From: Zingiber officinale
Taxonomy: Eukaryota > Streptophyta > Magnoliopsida > Zingiberales > Zingiberaceae
Reading direction: 5' to 3'
Assembly: GCF_018446385.1 (NCBI RefSeq)
Contig: NC_055986.1
Coordinates: forward strand, 29,495,598-29,559,597
DNA: 64,000 nt
Both the position numbers and the translations under genes were made by a program. Under the pieces are notes generated by a model. The model saw nothing but the letters and a program-made list of their open reading frames with translations. It was not told the origin of the DNA and ran no database searches. Positions 10,420-21,567 of the stretch are shown piece by piece (position 1 is the first letter of the stretch; each line of letters starts with the position of its first letter).

Positions 10420-13400
10420 TGTAACAACCCAAATTTCCTCAATTCGAGTCCTAAAATTAATTTAAAAATATTTAAAAATGCTATAGAAATATTCTAGGGA
10501 TTTTTAGAAATTTTTAGAGTATTTTTATACAATTTTTGGAGGACGTTTGATATTTTTACTAAACGAAAGAAGTTTCGACAAAAAAATGTCCAAGCCGAGA
10601 TTCGAACCCGTGACCTCCGGCCAAACTAATGTCTTAAGCAAATCCGGCTGACCAGGAAACCCAAGCGGGCATGCTGATCAAATAGGGAAATAAAATATAT
10701 TTAAGCAGTAAGGAAATCGAAAATAAATTGAAATAAAAAGGGCGCGGCTGAGGAATCGAACCCGCGACCTTTGACTCGGTCAAAACCCAGCTGACCAAGT
10801 GTTCACGCGACCGTTGCTGAATAAGGAAAGAGAGACAAATATTTAAGATATAGTATTTAATAAAAAAAAAACCCTAGTTACAAAAGAGGGCTTAATTTTT
10901 CCCGAGACCAAAAGCCTTTCCTCTCCTCTCTTGCGACAGCGCTTCTCCTCTCGGGCGGAAACGAAGCCACACTTAGGGCACGTCTCCTGCGGCCGGAGAG
11001 CACCTTTTTCCGTGAGGTCTTCACACCTTCTCGGTCGTCTCGTCAAGGGGAGCACGCTGACACAGAGGAATCACCGAGAGCTCGAGTTCTCCTGAAACCC
11101 TAGTGCTTCCTTTCCGGCTGTAAGTCCAAGAAAACCTAAGGTAAAGTTGCTACTCACTTGCAGTAGGATAGTTTTGGGTTCTTATTCCTTTTGTTTTCGA
11201 ATTCTCTGTGAAGATTGCGGGCTGGGTTTGCTGCCGTGAGGTTCAAGGAAGAACATGAATGGTAAAGTTTAAGCATGCAGGCAGTTTACCTCAAGCTTTG
11301 TAGCTGGATTTCGGATTTTATTGTTCTAGGCAAAGAGCATGAAGAACAATTAGGATTTTAAGTTCACAGTAGCAATTGTTTATAGTAGCAACTTTTTCTT
11401 TGGTTCCCTTGCCGTGGCACATAGCAATCACCCTTTTAATAGCATGTGCTTAATAGAAATCTACCAATGCATTTCTTAATAGAATAATTGATGTTCGGTT
11501 TGAGTTTATAGTGTAGTATTTCAGTTTGAGTCATGAATGTAACATGCCTAAGGATCTCTATTGCCCTATAGAAGTATAAGCTTTACATAGGTATCAAGCT
11601 TTACCTAAGTTTTAAATTTCAGCAGATTCAAGCATTCCATCATCTTTATGTAGCAATTTCTTTTATAGTAATAGCATTCTTACCTTATGCCATGCTTTGC
11701 TGGAAACGAATCAGAATCTGTAGACCTACTGAGTGCATGCTTTAGTATATCATGGGTTAACTTTTGATAGCAGTGATTACCTCTTCCTTATGCTTTGCTT
11801 TGCTAGAAGTAATTTAGAAGGTGTAGGTTTGTTAAGTGTATGTCCTAGTATATTGCTATCTTTACGTAGAAATTTCTGATAGTAGCATCATCTTTTCCTC
11901 ATGCTTTGCCTTGTTGGAAATAGCTTAGAAGTGTAGACCCATTAAGTGCAGATTTTTGCATTTTGAAGCAGTGCATATTTTTACCTTTTGTAGTAGTGCA
12001 GATTTTTGCATTTTGTAGCATTGCAGTTTATCTCCTTTAGCAGTGTAGATTCTTTGTTTCTTATTTTGAAGCATGCTTAAAGAATTTAGATTTGCTTCCC
12101 TTTGTTTTAATTCTGACATAGCATGCTTAAGGAATTCAGATGTGGTTTCCTTTATTTAATTCTGTTGTAGCATACTTAAAGAAGTCAGATTCAGTTTTCC
12201 TTTGAATTATATCTGTTGTAGCATGCTTAAAGAAGTTAGGTTTGCTTTCCTTTGATTTATTCTGTTGATATATGCTTAAAGAGTCCTGTTGCTCTATAAA
12301 AAAAACTCTAGGATTTGCATGTAAGTGGAAAAAAATAAGAGTTCTATTAAATCCTTAGAGGTTTAAGTAGTTATAAGAAAGAGAGACCAAGGTCTTAATA
12401 GGATCCCTAAGTTTAAGAATTGGGATCAGTAGCACACCAAGTGCTCAAAGAAATGCCAAGGCGTTTTAATATAAGAATATTAAAAGATAACAAGTATTTT
12501 ATTTTAAAGAAAGGCTAGTACCCGACTTCCGAGGTTGTCGTTAAATAAATCCAGGTGACCAATTTCGAGGTCTTGGCCCTGGTAAGACCGAGGTCTTTAT
12601 CCTAGTAGAACTGGTGGCTCGCTACCCCAGTCTCTATTAGGGAGCGCTCTTTGGTACTACGCCTGGGCCCAAGAAGAAAGTTGATTATTATTTTGAAGTA
12701 TTAAAGTATAAGTTTTGAAACAAATGAAACAAGCTTCACTTATGTTTAGAGTCAACAAGTTTAGCTTCTTTTAATTCGAAGCATGCAGTATTAGTTGTAT
12801 TTGTTTCCTGAGTAGTTATTTAGCATGATTAGCTTTATCTTCAAGCATGTAGTTTTTATTCTTGTATGTCACGAGTATGCTAATTTTATTGCTTTGCTAT
12901 TAGTTGGGCATGAGTAATCTTTATTGCTATTAGATTAATATGAGTAGCTATATATGCTTTATTTTAGAGCATTCAGTTTCTAGTTTCTTCTTGTATACAT
13001 GCACATTCATGTTTTTGTGAGTTAGATAGCGCTTACTAAGCATTTGCTTATAGTTTGCATTTCCTCTTATTGCAGATACAGGAAAGGAAAGTTTTAGCAA
13101 AGGAAGGTGACAAGGAGGAGTTCGATGATGTGTGATGCCTGGACTATGGAGAGATTTGGGGATTTGCCAAGAATTTATTAAGACTGTTTTCGTCAAATTG
13201 TTAAAAGAATTTAGAACTTGTACATGCTATTCTATGGATCGTTTTATCGTTCTTTGCGAGAGTTGATTATTTTGGTTATATATGAACTGTGTGGTTGTTT
13301 GATATATGTTCCAGCCACCTGTGGCTGAAGTATACTATGTATGTATCTCCTTTTATGGTCACCGGTACAGGGGAGATGCTACCGAAATTTTTCGGTAGAG

Positions 13401-13500
13401 ACTCATCGTGGTTTCGATCATACCGGTTATGTAGAGTTAGTAGTTAAGTAACGGTCATCCTTAGAAAGTAGTAGTAGTAGTAAGAAGGGTGGTCGTTACA
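10420..13500 (+). repeat. 3' LTR of TE1
   Basis: This is a full-length LTR of 3,081 bp with the same TGTAACAACCC and GGTCGTTACA ends as the 5' copy. It lacks the nested solo LTR. Scattered substitutions and small indels separate it from the 5' LTR, so TE1 is older than TE2. The acceptor-like TTCCTCTTATTGCAG ends at 13075. The donor-like site seen in the 5' LTR has become GTAAAG here. Confidence 0.93.
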
Positions 13501-13632
13501 GTTACAAAGTGGGGGAAGGTTCAACATTTGAGGGGTGATTAATTTGGCTACTGTTTAGTCCCTCATTGCTTGTGTATGGTGAGCTTCCTATAGAGGACAT
13601 TATAAATTGGTTCATGGTCGCATCATAATAAA

Positions 13633-13736
13633 ACATGCAGCTGTGTGATAAGCACAAAGTGAATTATTCTTTCACCCTTTTTTTAAAGAATATCGTGTAA
13701 TTTTCACTAAAAAACATCATACATTTTGAAGATCCC
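13633..13736 (+). pseudogene. U5 copy 3 (class B) pseudogene
   Basis: The U5 5' half is clear, but the loop reads CACCC followed by a T-run and AAAG. The invariant TTTTAC is gone, the Sm region has collapsed (acatacattttgaag), and no 3' hairpin is present. The promoter-like sequence is GTCCCTCATTG at 13558-13568 with TATAAA at 13601-13606. TE1 lies in the same monomer upstream. Confidence 0.8.
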
Positions 13737-14251
13737 TGACAAATTGCAAGTTAAATTTGTTCGTAACAATTTTTAAATTAATTATTTTAGTTGTAAGAGT
13801 TATAATGTTTCATAAATTTAATTTTATCTCATATTTTTATTTTTGTAATGACTTAGATATTTTTGGTCCTATAGTAGTTTACACTAATTATTTGCATATA
13901 TTTTGAAAACACACCGACTATTAGGATATGTTTTGAAAGTATAGATGAAGTGTGGTGGACAACTAAGCATCATGAGTGTTCTTCAAATATCATGGTTGTA
14001 CGATATACTTTGTGAGAGTATTGATTGCATGAGTCAACATCATGGGTGGTTCAAATATCATGGTGGTATCCCAAGGGAAGAGAAGAGGGTTTACGAAGCC
14101 TCGCTCAGGTAAGGAAGGAGGATGCGAAGAGAGGGAAGGTTCGACGTTTGAGGGGTGATTAATTTGGCTAGCATTTAGTCTCACATTGCTCGTGCTTGGT
14201 GAGTTTCCTACTTGGACATTATAAATTGGTTCAGGGTTGCTTCATAATAAA

Positions 14252-14377
14252 ACATGTAGTTGTGTGATAGGAACAAAGCGAATTACTCTTTCGCCTTTTA
14301 CTAAAGAATACCGTGTGCTTGTCACAAAAAACAACATACATTAATTTTTGAAAGAGCTCCTTTTACAAAGGAGACCT
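14252..14377 (+). ncRNA. U5 snRNA copy 4 (class C)
   Basis: The loop CGCCTTTTACTAAAG and Sm site AATTTTTGA are intact. The 3' hairpin is the cleanest in the array: CTCCTTT, TAC, AAAGGAG at 14357-14373. The USE variant GTCTCACATTG lies at 14178-14188 and TATAAA at 14220-14225, with a 31-bp gap. The 3' box is slightly diverged (aaattataagttaaat). This is a plausible transcribed U5 variant; expression is unknown. Confidence 0.87.
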
Positions 14378-14812
14378 AACAAATTATAAGTTAAATTTTT
14401 TCCTAAAAATTTTTAAATTAATTATTTTAGTTGTATGAGCTATAATGTTTTATATATTTAATTTTATCTCATATTTTTTTTTATTTTACATTGATTACTA
14501 GGGTACAGATGGGGTGTGGTGGGCGACTGAACATCATTGAGTGTGGTTCAAATATTGTGGTTGATGATATACTTTGAAAGAGTTTTGATTGCATGAGTCA
14601 ACATCATGGGTGGTGCAAATATCGTGACTGCATGATATACTTACTGAGAGTTTCGAACTCTTGTTATATGAGTCTGTCTAATCTTTTACCATTACATTGT
14701 ATCGCAAGGGAAGAGAAGAGGGTTTACGGAGCCTAGCGCTAGGGTAAGGAAGGAGGATGCGAAGAGAGTGAATGTTTGTCGTTTGAGGGGTGATTAATTT
14801 GGCTAATGTTTA

Positions 14813-14861
14813 GTCTCACATTGCTCGTGCATGGTGAGCTTCCTGTAAAAGACATTATAAA
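14813..14861 (+). promoter_or_regulatory. USE + TATA of U5 copy 5
   Basis: The USE variant GTCTCACATTG lies at 14813-14823 and TATAAA at 14856-14861, spaced 32 bp apart as expected for a plant Pol II snRNA promoter. Confidence 0.8.
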
Positions 14862-14887
14862 TTGGATCAAGGTTGCTTCATAATAAA

Positions 14888-15012
14888 ACATGCAGTTGTT
14901 TGATAAGCACAAAGCGAATTATTCTTTCGCCTTTTACTAAAGAATACCGTGTGCTTGTCACTAAAAACAACGCATATTAATTTTTGAAAGGGGTTTTTTT
15001 ACAAAGGTGCCC
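14888..15012 (+). ncRNA. U5 snRNA copy 5 (class D)
   Basis: The stem arms and the loop CGCCTTTTACTAAAG are intact. The Sm site is AATTTTTGA and the 3' hairpin ends ggtgccc (one change from ggagccc). A 3' box of the CA-N7-AGTTAAA type follows. The lower stem (tttgataagcac) retains pairing with gtgcttgtca, including a G-U pair. This is one of the better candidates for a working gene. Confidence 0.88.
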
Positions 15013-15487
15013 AAACAAATTACAAGTTAAATTTATTCCTAACAATTTTTAAATTAATTATTTTAGTTATAAGAGCTATAATGTTTCATATATTTTATTG
15101 TCTCACAATTTTAAATAATTTAGAAATTTTTAGTCCTCTATACATTGATTCTAAGGATATATTTTGATAGTACACTGACTATTAGGATATTTTTAGAAAG
15201 TAGTGTGGTGGATGACTAAGCATCATGAGTGTGGTTTAAATATCGTGGTTGTACAATATACTCTGTGAGAGTTTTGATCCAAAGGTGGTTTAAATATTAT
15301 GGTTGTATTATATACTCTGTGAGAGTTTTGAACTCTTGTTACACGAGTTTGTCTCATCTTTTACCATTACACTGTATCCAAAGGTAAGAGAAGAGGGTTT
15401 ACGGAGCCTAGCACATAGGAAATGAAGGAGGATGCAAAGAGAGGGAAGGTTCAACGTTTGAGGGGTGATTAATATGGCTACTGTTTA

Positions 15488-15536
15488 GTCCCACAATGCT
15501 TGTGCATGGCGAGCTTCCTACAGAGGACATTATAAA
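15488..15536 (+). promoter_or_regulatory. USE + TATA of U5 copy 6
   Basis: The USE GTCCCACAATG at 15488-15498 has one change from its neighbours. TATAAA lies at 15531-15536, with a gap of 32 bp. Confidence 0.8.
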
Positions 15537-15562
15537 TTAGTTCAGGGTTGCTTCATAATAAA

Positions 15563-15688
15563 ACATGCAGCTGTGTGATAAGCACAGCGCGAATTATTCT
15601 TTCGCCTTTTACTAAAGAATACCGTGTGCTTGTCACTAAAAACAGCATATATTAATTTTTGAAAGGGCTTTTTTTTACAAAGGAGCCT
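15563..15688 (+). ncRNA. U5 snRNA copy 6 (class A)
   Basis: All core parts are present: lower stem gtgtgataagcaca pairing with gtgcttgtcac, loop CGCCTTTTACTAAAG, Sm site AATTTTTGA, 3' hairpin and 3' box (AGTTAAA). The 3' hairpin has a T-rich left arm, so it folds less well than class C. The copy looks intact by eye. Confidence 0.9.
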
Positions 15689-16232
15689 TAGCGAATTACA
15701 AGTTAAATTTATTCCTAACAATTTTTAAATTAATTATTTATTTGTAAGAGCTATTATGTTTCATACATTTACTTTTCTTATAATTTAGAAAATTTTGGTC
15801 CTCATTACATTGATTATTAGGATATATTTAGATAGTACATAGACTATTAGGATATATTTAGGAAGTAGTGTGGTGGATGACTAAGCATCATGAGTGTGGT
15901 TCAAATATCGTGGTTGTACAATATAGAGTTTTGATTGCATGAGTCAACATCATGGTGGTTTAAATATCATGGTTGTATGTTATACTTTATGAGAGTTTTG
16001 AACTCTTGTTGCATGAATCTGTCGCATCTTTTACCATTACACTGTATCCATAGGGAAGAGAAGAGGGTTTACAGAGCGTAGCGCACAAGAAACGAAGGAG
16101 GATGCAAAGAGAGGGAAGGTTCAGCGTTTGAGGGGTGATTAATTTGACTACTGTTTGGTCCCACATTGCTTGTGCATGGTGAGCTAACTACAGAGTACAT
16201 TATAAATTTTTTCATGGTTGCATTATAATAAA

Positions 16233-16344
16233 ACATGCAGCAGTGTGATAAGCACAAATTGAATTATTCTTTCGCCTTTTTTTTTTAAAGAAAATCATGT
16301 ACTTTTCACTAAAAAATAGCATACATTAATTTTTGAAGAACCCT
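16233..16344 (+). pseudogene. U5 copy 7 (class B) pseudogene
   Basis: The loop is CGCC followed by a run of T and AAAG, so TAC is missing from the invariant segment. The body then reads atcatgtacttttcac, and no 3' hairpin follows (gaagaaccctgac). The USE GTCCCACATTG (16158-16168) and TATAAA (16201-16206) are intact, so it could still be transcribed. Confidence 0.82.
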
Positions 16345-16801
16345 GACAAAATGCAAGCTAAATTTGTTCCTAACAATTTTTATTTTTTTTATTATTATTT
16401 TACATTGATTATTATAGTACATAAGGAGAGTGGTGGACGACTCAACATCATGAGTGTGGTTCAAATATTGTGGTTGTATGATATTCTTTGATAGAGTTTA
16501 GATTGCATGAGTCAGCATTATGGGTGGTTCAAATATTGTGGTTGTATGATATACTTAGTGAGAGTTTCAAACTCTTGTTATATGAGTCTGTCTATTCTTT
16601 TACCATTACATTGTATGGTAAGGGAAGAGAAGAGGGTTTACAGAGCCTTGCGCTGGGGCAAGGAAGGAGGATGCGAAGAGAGTGAATGTTCAACATTCGA
16701 GGGGTCATTAGTTTGGCTAATGTTTAGTCCCGCATTGCTCGTGCTTGGTGAGCTTCCTGCAAAAGACATTAGAAATTGGATCAAGGTTGCTTCATAATAA
16801 A

Positions 16802-16927
16802 ACATGCAGCTGTGTGATAGGCACAAAGCGAATTATTCTTTCGCCTTTTACTAAAGAATACCTTGTGCTTGTCACTAAAAACAGCATATATTAATTTTTG
16901 AAAGGGATTCTTTTTACAAAGGAGCCC
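16802..16927 (+). ncRNA. U5 snRNA copy 8 (class D), TATA mutated
   Basis: The RNA body is near canonical, with an intact loop, Sm site, hairpin arm ggagccc and 3' box. The base after the stem changes from ccgtgtgc to ccttgtgc. The USE is GTCCCGCATTG at 16727-16737. The TATA box is TAGAAA at 16770-16775, which probably weakens transcription. Confidence 0.83.
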
Positions 16928-17493
16928 TAACAAATTACAAGTTAAATTTGTTCCTAACAATTTTTAAATGTATTATTTTAGTTGTAAGAGCTATAATGTT
17001 TCATATATTTTACTTCCCCCTCATAATTTTTAATAATTTAGAAATTTTTAGTCCTCTATACATTGATTATTAGGATATATTTTGATAGTACACCGACTAT
17101 TAGGATATATTTAGAAAGTCGTGTGGTGGATGACTAAGCATCACGAGTGTGGTTCAAATATCGTGGTTGTACAATATACTTTGTGAGAGTTTTGATTGCA
17201 TGAGTCAACATCATGGTGGTTTAAATATCATGGTTGTATGTTATACTTTATGAGAGTTTTGAACTCTTGTTGCATGAATCCGTCGCATCTTTTACCATTA
17301 CACTGTATCCATAGGGAAGAGAAGAGGGTTTACAGAGCGTAGAGCACAAGAAACGAAGGAGGATGCAAAGAGAGGGAAGGTTCAGCGTTTGAGGGGTGAT
17401 TAATTTGACTACTGTTTGGTCCCACATTGCTTGTGCATGGTGAGCTAACTACAGAGTACATTATAAATTTTTTCATGGTTGCATTATAATAAA

Positions 17494-17604
17494 ACATGCA
17501 GCAGTGTGATAAGCACAAATTGAATTATTCTTTCGCCTTTTTTTTTAAAGAAAATCATGTACTTTTCACTAAAAAATAGCATACATTAATTTTTGAAGAA
17601 CCCT
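17494..17604 (+). pseudogene. U5 copy 9 (class B) pseudogene, near-identical to copy 7
   Basis: The same loop loss (no TAC) and missing 3' hairpin are seen as in copy 7. The two differ at only a handful of bases because this B-D pair duplicates the one before. USE 17419-17429, TATAAA 17462-17467. Confidence 0.82.
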
Positions 17605-18060
17605 GACAAAATGCAAGCTAAATTTGTTCCTAACAATTTTTATTTTTTTTATTATTATTTTACATTGATTATTACAGTACATAAGGAGAGTGGTGGACGA
17701 CTCAACATCATGAGTGTGGTTCAAATATTGTGGTTGTATGATATTCTTTGATAGAGTTTTGATTGCATGAGTCAGCATTATGGGTGGTTCAAATATTGTG
17801 GTTGTATGATATACTTAGTGAGAGTTTCAAACTCTTGTTATATAAGTCTGTCTATTCTTTTACAATTACATTGTATGGTAAGGGAAGAGAAGAGGGTTAC
17901 AGAGCCTTGCGCTGGGGCAAGGAAGGAGGATGCGAAGAGAGTGAATGTTCAGCATTCGAGGGGTCATTAGTTTGGCTAATGTTTAGTCCCGCATTGCTCG
18001 TGCTTGGTGAGCTTCCTGCAAAAGACATTATAAATTGGATCAAGGTTGCTTCATAATAAA

Positions 18061-18187
18061 ACATGCAGCTATGTGATAGGCACAAAGCGAATTATTCTTT
18101 CGCCTTTTACTAAAGAATACCTTGTGCATGTCACTAAAAACAGCATATATTAATTTTTGAAAGGGATTTTTTTTACAAAGGAGTCCT
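18061..18187 (+). ncRNA. U5 snRNA copy 10 (class D)
   Basis: The loop and Sm site are intact and the 3' hairpin ends ggagtcc. Changes from copy 8 include gctatgtgat and ccttgtgcatg, which disturb the lower stem slightly. USE GTCCCGCATTG is at 17986-17996 and TATAAA (intact here) at 18029-18034. Confidence 0.85.
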
Positions 18188-18677
18188 AACAAATTACAAG
18201 TTAAATTTGTTCCTAACAATTTTTAAATGTATTATTTTAGTTGTAAGAGCTATAATGTTTCATATATTTTACTTCCCCCTCATAATTTTTAATAATTTAG
18301 AAATTTTTAGTCCTCTATACATTGATTATTAGGATATATTTTGATAGTACACCGACTATTAGGATATATTTAGAAAGTCGTGTGGTGGATGACTAAGCAT
18401 CATGAGTGTGGTTCAAATATTGTGGTTGTACAATATACTCTGTGAGAGTTTTGATTACTTTTGTCAACATCATGGTGGTTTAAATAACGTGGTTGTATGA
18501 TATACTCTGTGAGAGTTTTGAACTCTTATTGCACGAGTTTGTGTCATCTTTTACCATTACACTGTATCCAAAGGTAAGAGAAGAGGGTTTACAGAGCTTA
18601 GCGCATAGGAAATGAAGGAGGATGCAAATAGAGGCAAGGTTTAGTGTTTGAGGGGTGATTAATATGAGTACTGTTTA

Positions 18678-18726
18678 GTCCCACATTGATTGTGCATGGT
18701 GAGCTTCCTACAGAGGACATTATAAA
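18678..18726 (+). promoter_or_regulatory. USE + TATA of U5 copy 11
   Basis: GTCCCACATTG at 18678-18688 and TATAAA at 18721-18726, with a 32-bp gap. Confidence 0.82.
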
Positions 18727-18752
18727 TTAGTTCAGGGTTACATCATATTAAA

Positions 18753-18877
18753 ACATGCAGCTGTGTGATAAGCACAGAGAGAATTATTCTTTCGCCTTTT
18801 ACTAAAGAATATCGTGTGCTTGTTACTAAAAACAACATATATTAATTTTTGAAAGGTTTTTTTTTACAAAGGAGCCT
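18753..18877 (+). ncRNA. U5 snRNA copy 11 (class A)
   Basis: The loop CGCCTTTTACTAAAG is intact. Small changes flank it (agagagaattattc before; atcgtgtgcttgttac after). The Sm site and 3' box are present. The left arm of the 3' hairpin is a T-run, so its fold is weak. Confidence 0.84.
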
Positions 18878-19426
18878 TAACAAATTACAAGTTAAATTTG
18901 TTCCTCACAATTTTTAAATTAATTATTTTAGTTTTAATATCTATTATGTTTTATACATTTATTTTTCTTATAATTTAGAAATTTTTGGTCCTCATTACTT
19001 TGATTATTAGGATATATTTAGATAGTACAGACAATTAGGATATATTTAGAAAGTAGTTTGGTGGATGACTAGGCATCATGAGTGTGGTTCAAATATCGTG
19101 GTTGTAAATATACTCTGTGAGAGTTTTGATTGCTTGAGTCAATATCATGGTGGTTTAATATCATGGATGTATGTTGTACTTTGTGAGAGTTTTGAACTCT
19201 TGTTGCATGAGTCTGTCTCATCTTCTACCATTACACTGTTTGCCAAGGGAAGAGAAGAGGATTTATAGAGCGTAGCGCGTAGGAAACGAAGGAGGATGCG
19301 AAGAGAGGGAGGGTTCAGCATTTAAGGGGTGATTAATTTGGCTACTATTTAGTCCCACATTGCTTGTGCATGGTGAGCTTCCTACAGAGGGTATTCTAAA
19401 TTGGTTCAGGGTTGCATTATAATAAA

Positions 19427-19535
19427 ACAAGCAGCTGTGTGATAAGCACAAAGTGAAATATTCTTTCGCCTTTTTTTAAAGAATACCATGTACTTTTCAC
19501 TAAAAAACAGCATACATTAATTTTTTAAGAGCCCT
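19427..19535 (+). pseudogene. U5 copy 12 (class B) pseudogene
   Basis: The loop is CGCC, T-run, AAAG without TAC. The Sm region is AATTTTTTAAG and the 3' hairpin is missing. The USE GTCCCACATTG (19352-19362) is good, but the TATA box has decayed to TCTAAA (19395-19400). Confidence 0.82.
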
Positions 19536-20047
19536 GACAAATTGCAAGTTAAATTTGTTCCTAACAATTTTATGTTAATTATTTTATTTGTAAGAGTTAT
19601 AATGTTTTATATATTTAATTTTTTCTTATATTTTTATTTTTTAATAAATTAGATATTTTTGGTCCTATAGAAGTTTACACTAATTATTTGCATATATTTG
19701 GAAAGTACACCGACTATTAGGATATATTTTGAAAGTATAGATGAAGTGTGGTGGACAACTAAGCATCATGAGTGTTCTACAAATATCATGGTTGTACGAT
19801 ATACTTTGTGAGAGTATTGATTAGATGAGTCAACATCATGGGTGGTTCAAATATCGTGGTGGTATCCCAACGGAAGAGAAGAGGGTTTACGGAGCCACGC
19901 TCAGGTAAGGAAGGAGGATGCGAAGAGAGGGAAAGTTCGACGTTTGAGGGGTGATTAATTTGGCTAGCATTTAGTGCCACATTGCTCCTGCTTGGTGAGT
20001 TTCCTACTTGGACATTGTAAATTGGTTCACGGTTGCTTCATAATAAA

Positions 20048-20173
20048 ACATGCAGTTGTGTGATAGGAACAAAGCGAATTATTCTTTCACCTTTTACTAA
20101 AGAATACTGTGTGCCTATCACTAAAAACAACATACATTAATTTTTTATAGAGCTCCTTTTACAAAGGAGCACT
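20048..20173 (+). pseudogene. U5 copy 13 (class C), loop and promoter changes
   Basis: The loop reads CACCTTTTACTAAAG, so the G that opens the invariant GCCTTTTAC is lost. The Sm region is AATTTTTTATA. The 3' hairpin is still clean (ctccttttacaaaggag). The USE is GTGCCACATTG at 19974-19984 and the TATA box is TGTAAA at 20016-20021. The combination of changes suggests a pseudogene. Confidence 0.75.
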
Positions 20174-20608
20174 AATAAATTATATGTTAATTTTTTTCCT
20201 AACAATTTTTAAATTAATTATTTTAGTTGTAAGAGCTATAATGTTTTATATATTTAATTTTATCTCATTTTTTTAATTATTTTACATTGATTATTAGGGT
20301 ACAGATGGAGTGTGTTGGACGACTCAACATCATGAGTGTGGTTCAAATATTGTGGTTGTATGATATACTTTGAAAGAGTTTTGATTGCATGAGTCAGCAT
20401 CATGGGTGGTTCAAATATCGTGACTGTATGATATACTTAGTGAGAGTTTCGAACTCTTGTTATATGAGTCTGTCTAATCTTTTACCATTACATTGTATCG
20501 CAAGGGAAGAGAAGAGGGTTTATGGAGCATAGCGCTGGGGTAAGGAAGGAGGATGCGAAGAGAGTGAATGTTCGGCGTTTGAGGGGTGATATATTTGGTT
20601 AATGTTTA

Positions 20609-20656
20609 GTCCCACATTGCTCGTGCTTGGTGAGCTTCCTGCAGAAGACATATAAA
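20609..20656 (+). promoter_or_regulatory. USE + TATA of U5 copy 14
   Basis: GTCCCACATTG at 20609-20619 and TATAAA at 20651-20656. The gap is 31 bp because one T before the TATA box is missing. Confidence 0.82.
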
Positions 20657-20682
20657 TTGGATCAAGGTTGCTTCATAATAAA

Positions 20683-20807
20683 ACATGTAGCTGTGTGATA
20701 GGCACAAAGCGAATTATTCTTTCGCCTTTTACTAAAGAATACCATGTGCTTGTAACTAAAAACAACATATATTAATTTTTGAAAGGGGTTTTTTACAAAG
20801 GAGCCCT
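20683..20807 (+). ncRNA. U5 snRNA copy 14 (class D)
   Basis: The loop, Sm site AATTTTTGA, ggagccc hairpin arm and 3' box are intact. Two changes in the 3' side of the lower stem (accatgtgcttgtaac) slightly reduce pairing. It is a reasonable candidate for a working gene. Confidence 0.87.
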
Positions 20808-21297
20808 AACAAATTACAAGTTAAATTTGTTCCTAACAATTTTTAAATTTATTATTTTAGTTGTAACAGCTATAATGTTTCATATATTTTACTTCCCCCT
20901 CATAATTTTTAATAGTTTAGAAATTTTTAGTCCTCTATACATTGATTATTAGGATATATTTTGATAGTACACTGACTATTAGGATATATTTAGAAAGTAG
21001 TGAAGTGGATGACTAAGCATCATGAGTGTGGTTCAAATATCGTGGTTGTACAATATACTCTGTGAGAATTTTGATTGCATGAGTCAACATCATGGTGGTT
21101 TAAATATCGTGGTTGTATGATATACTCTGTGAGAGTTTTGAACTCTTGTTGCACGAGTTTGTCTCATCTTTTACCATTACACTGTATCCAAAGGTAAGAG
21201 AAGAGGGTTTACGGAGCCTAGCGCATAAGAAATGAAGGAGGATGCAAAGAGAGGGAAGATTCAACATTTGAGGGGTGATTAATATGGCTACTGTTTA

Positions 21298-21346
21298 GTC
21301 CCACATTGCTTGTGCATGCTGAGCTTCCTGCGGAGGACATTATAAA
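21298..21346 (+). promoter_or_regulatory. USE + TATA of U5 copy 15
   Basis: GTCCCACATTG at 21298-21308 and TATAAA at 21341-21346, with a 32-bp gap. Confidence 0.83.
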
Positions 21347-21372
21347 TTAGTTTAGGGTTGCATCATAATAAA

Positions 21373-21498
21373 ACATGCAGCTGTGTGATAAGCACAGAGC
21401 GAATTATTCTTTCGCCTTTTACTAAAGAATACCGTGTGCTTGTCAATTAAAACAGCATATATTAATTTTTGAAAGGGCTTTTTTTTACAAAGGAGCCC
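21373..21498 (+). ncRNA. U5 snRNA copy 15 (class A)
   Basis: The 5' stem, loop CGCCTTTTACTAAAG, Sm site and hairpin arm ggagccc are present. One region differs: tgtcaattaaaacagc in place of tgtcactaaaaacagc. The promoter matches well. A Harbinger-type MITE sits 70 bp beyond the 3' end, outside the gene. Confidence 0.87.
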
Positions 21499-21501
21499 TA
21501 A

Positions 21502-21517
21502 CAAATTACAAGTTAAA
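21502..21517 (+). terminator. Plant snRNA 3' box (example, copy 15)
   Basis: CAAATTACAAGTTAAA fits the plant snRNA 3'-end signal CA(N)3-10AGTNNAA and starts four bases after the terminal hairpin. Most non-B copies have the same box. Class B copies read caagttaaat or caagctaaat without the preceding hairpin. Confidence 0.75.
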
Positions 21518-21567
21518 TTTGTTCTTAACAATTTTTAAATTAATTATTTTAGTTGTAAAAGCTATAA

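Larger units (their letters stand above)
1395..13500 (+). mobile_element. TE1: Tekay-like Ty3/gypsy LTR retrotransposon, degenerate
   Basis: The element runs TGTAACAACCC to GGTCGTTACA. Its flanking 5-bp target copies are gttgc (1390-1394) and gttac (13501-13505), which differ by one base. The order is 5' LTR, iMet-type PBS, gag, pol (RT-RH-INT-chromodomain), polypurine tract and 3' LTR. It inserted into a class B U5 monomer; neighbouring monomers read ggatgc at this point. The coding region is dead: eight in-frame stops in pol, a stop and frame changes in gag, and deletion of the gag zinc knuckle and protease. Clade assignment rests on protein similarity to the better-preserved TE2 copy here and on the chromodomain-like C-terminus. 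Confidence 0.95.

Noticed and set aside
16069-19451. Recurring minus-strand ORFs of about 62 residues (MCLSHCCMFYY / MCLSHSCMFYY) at 16069, 16638, 17330, 17897 and 19263
   Set aside because: They run antisense across the U5 promoter and upstream spacer. Their similarity is explained by the tandem repeat, and there is no codon-level conservation or start context to support a protein.
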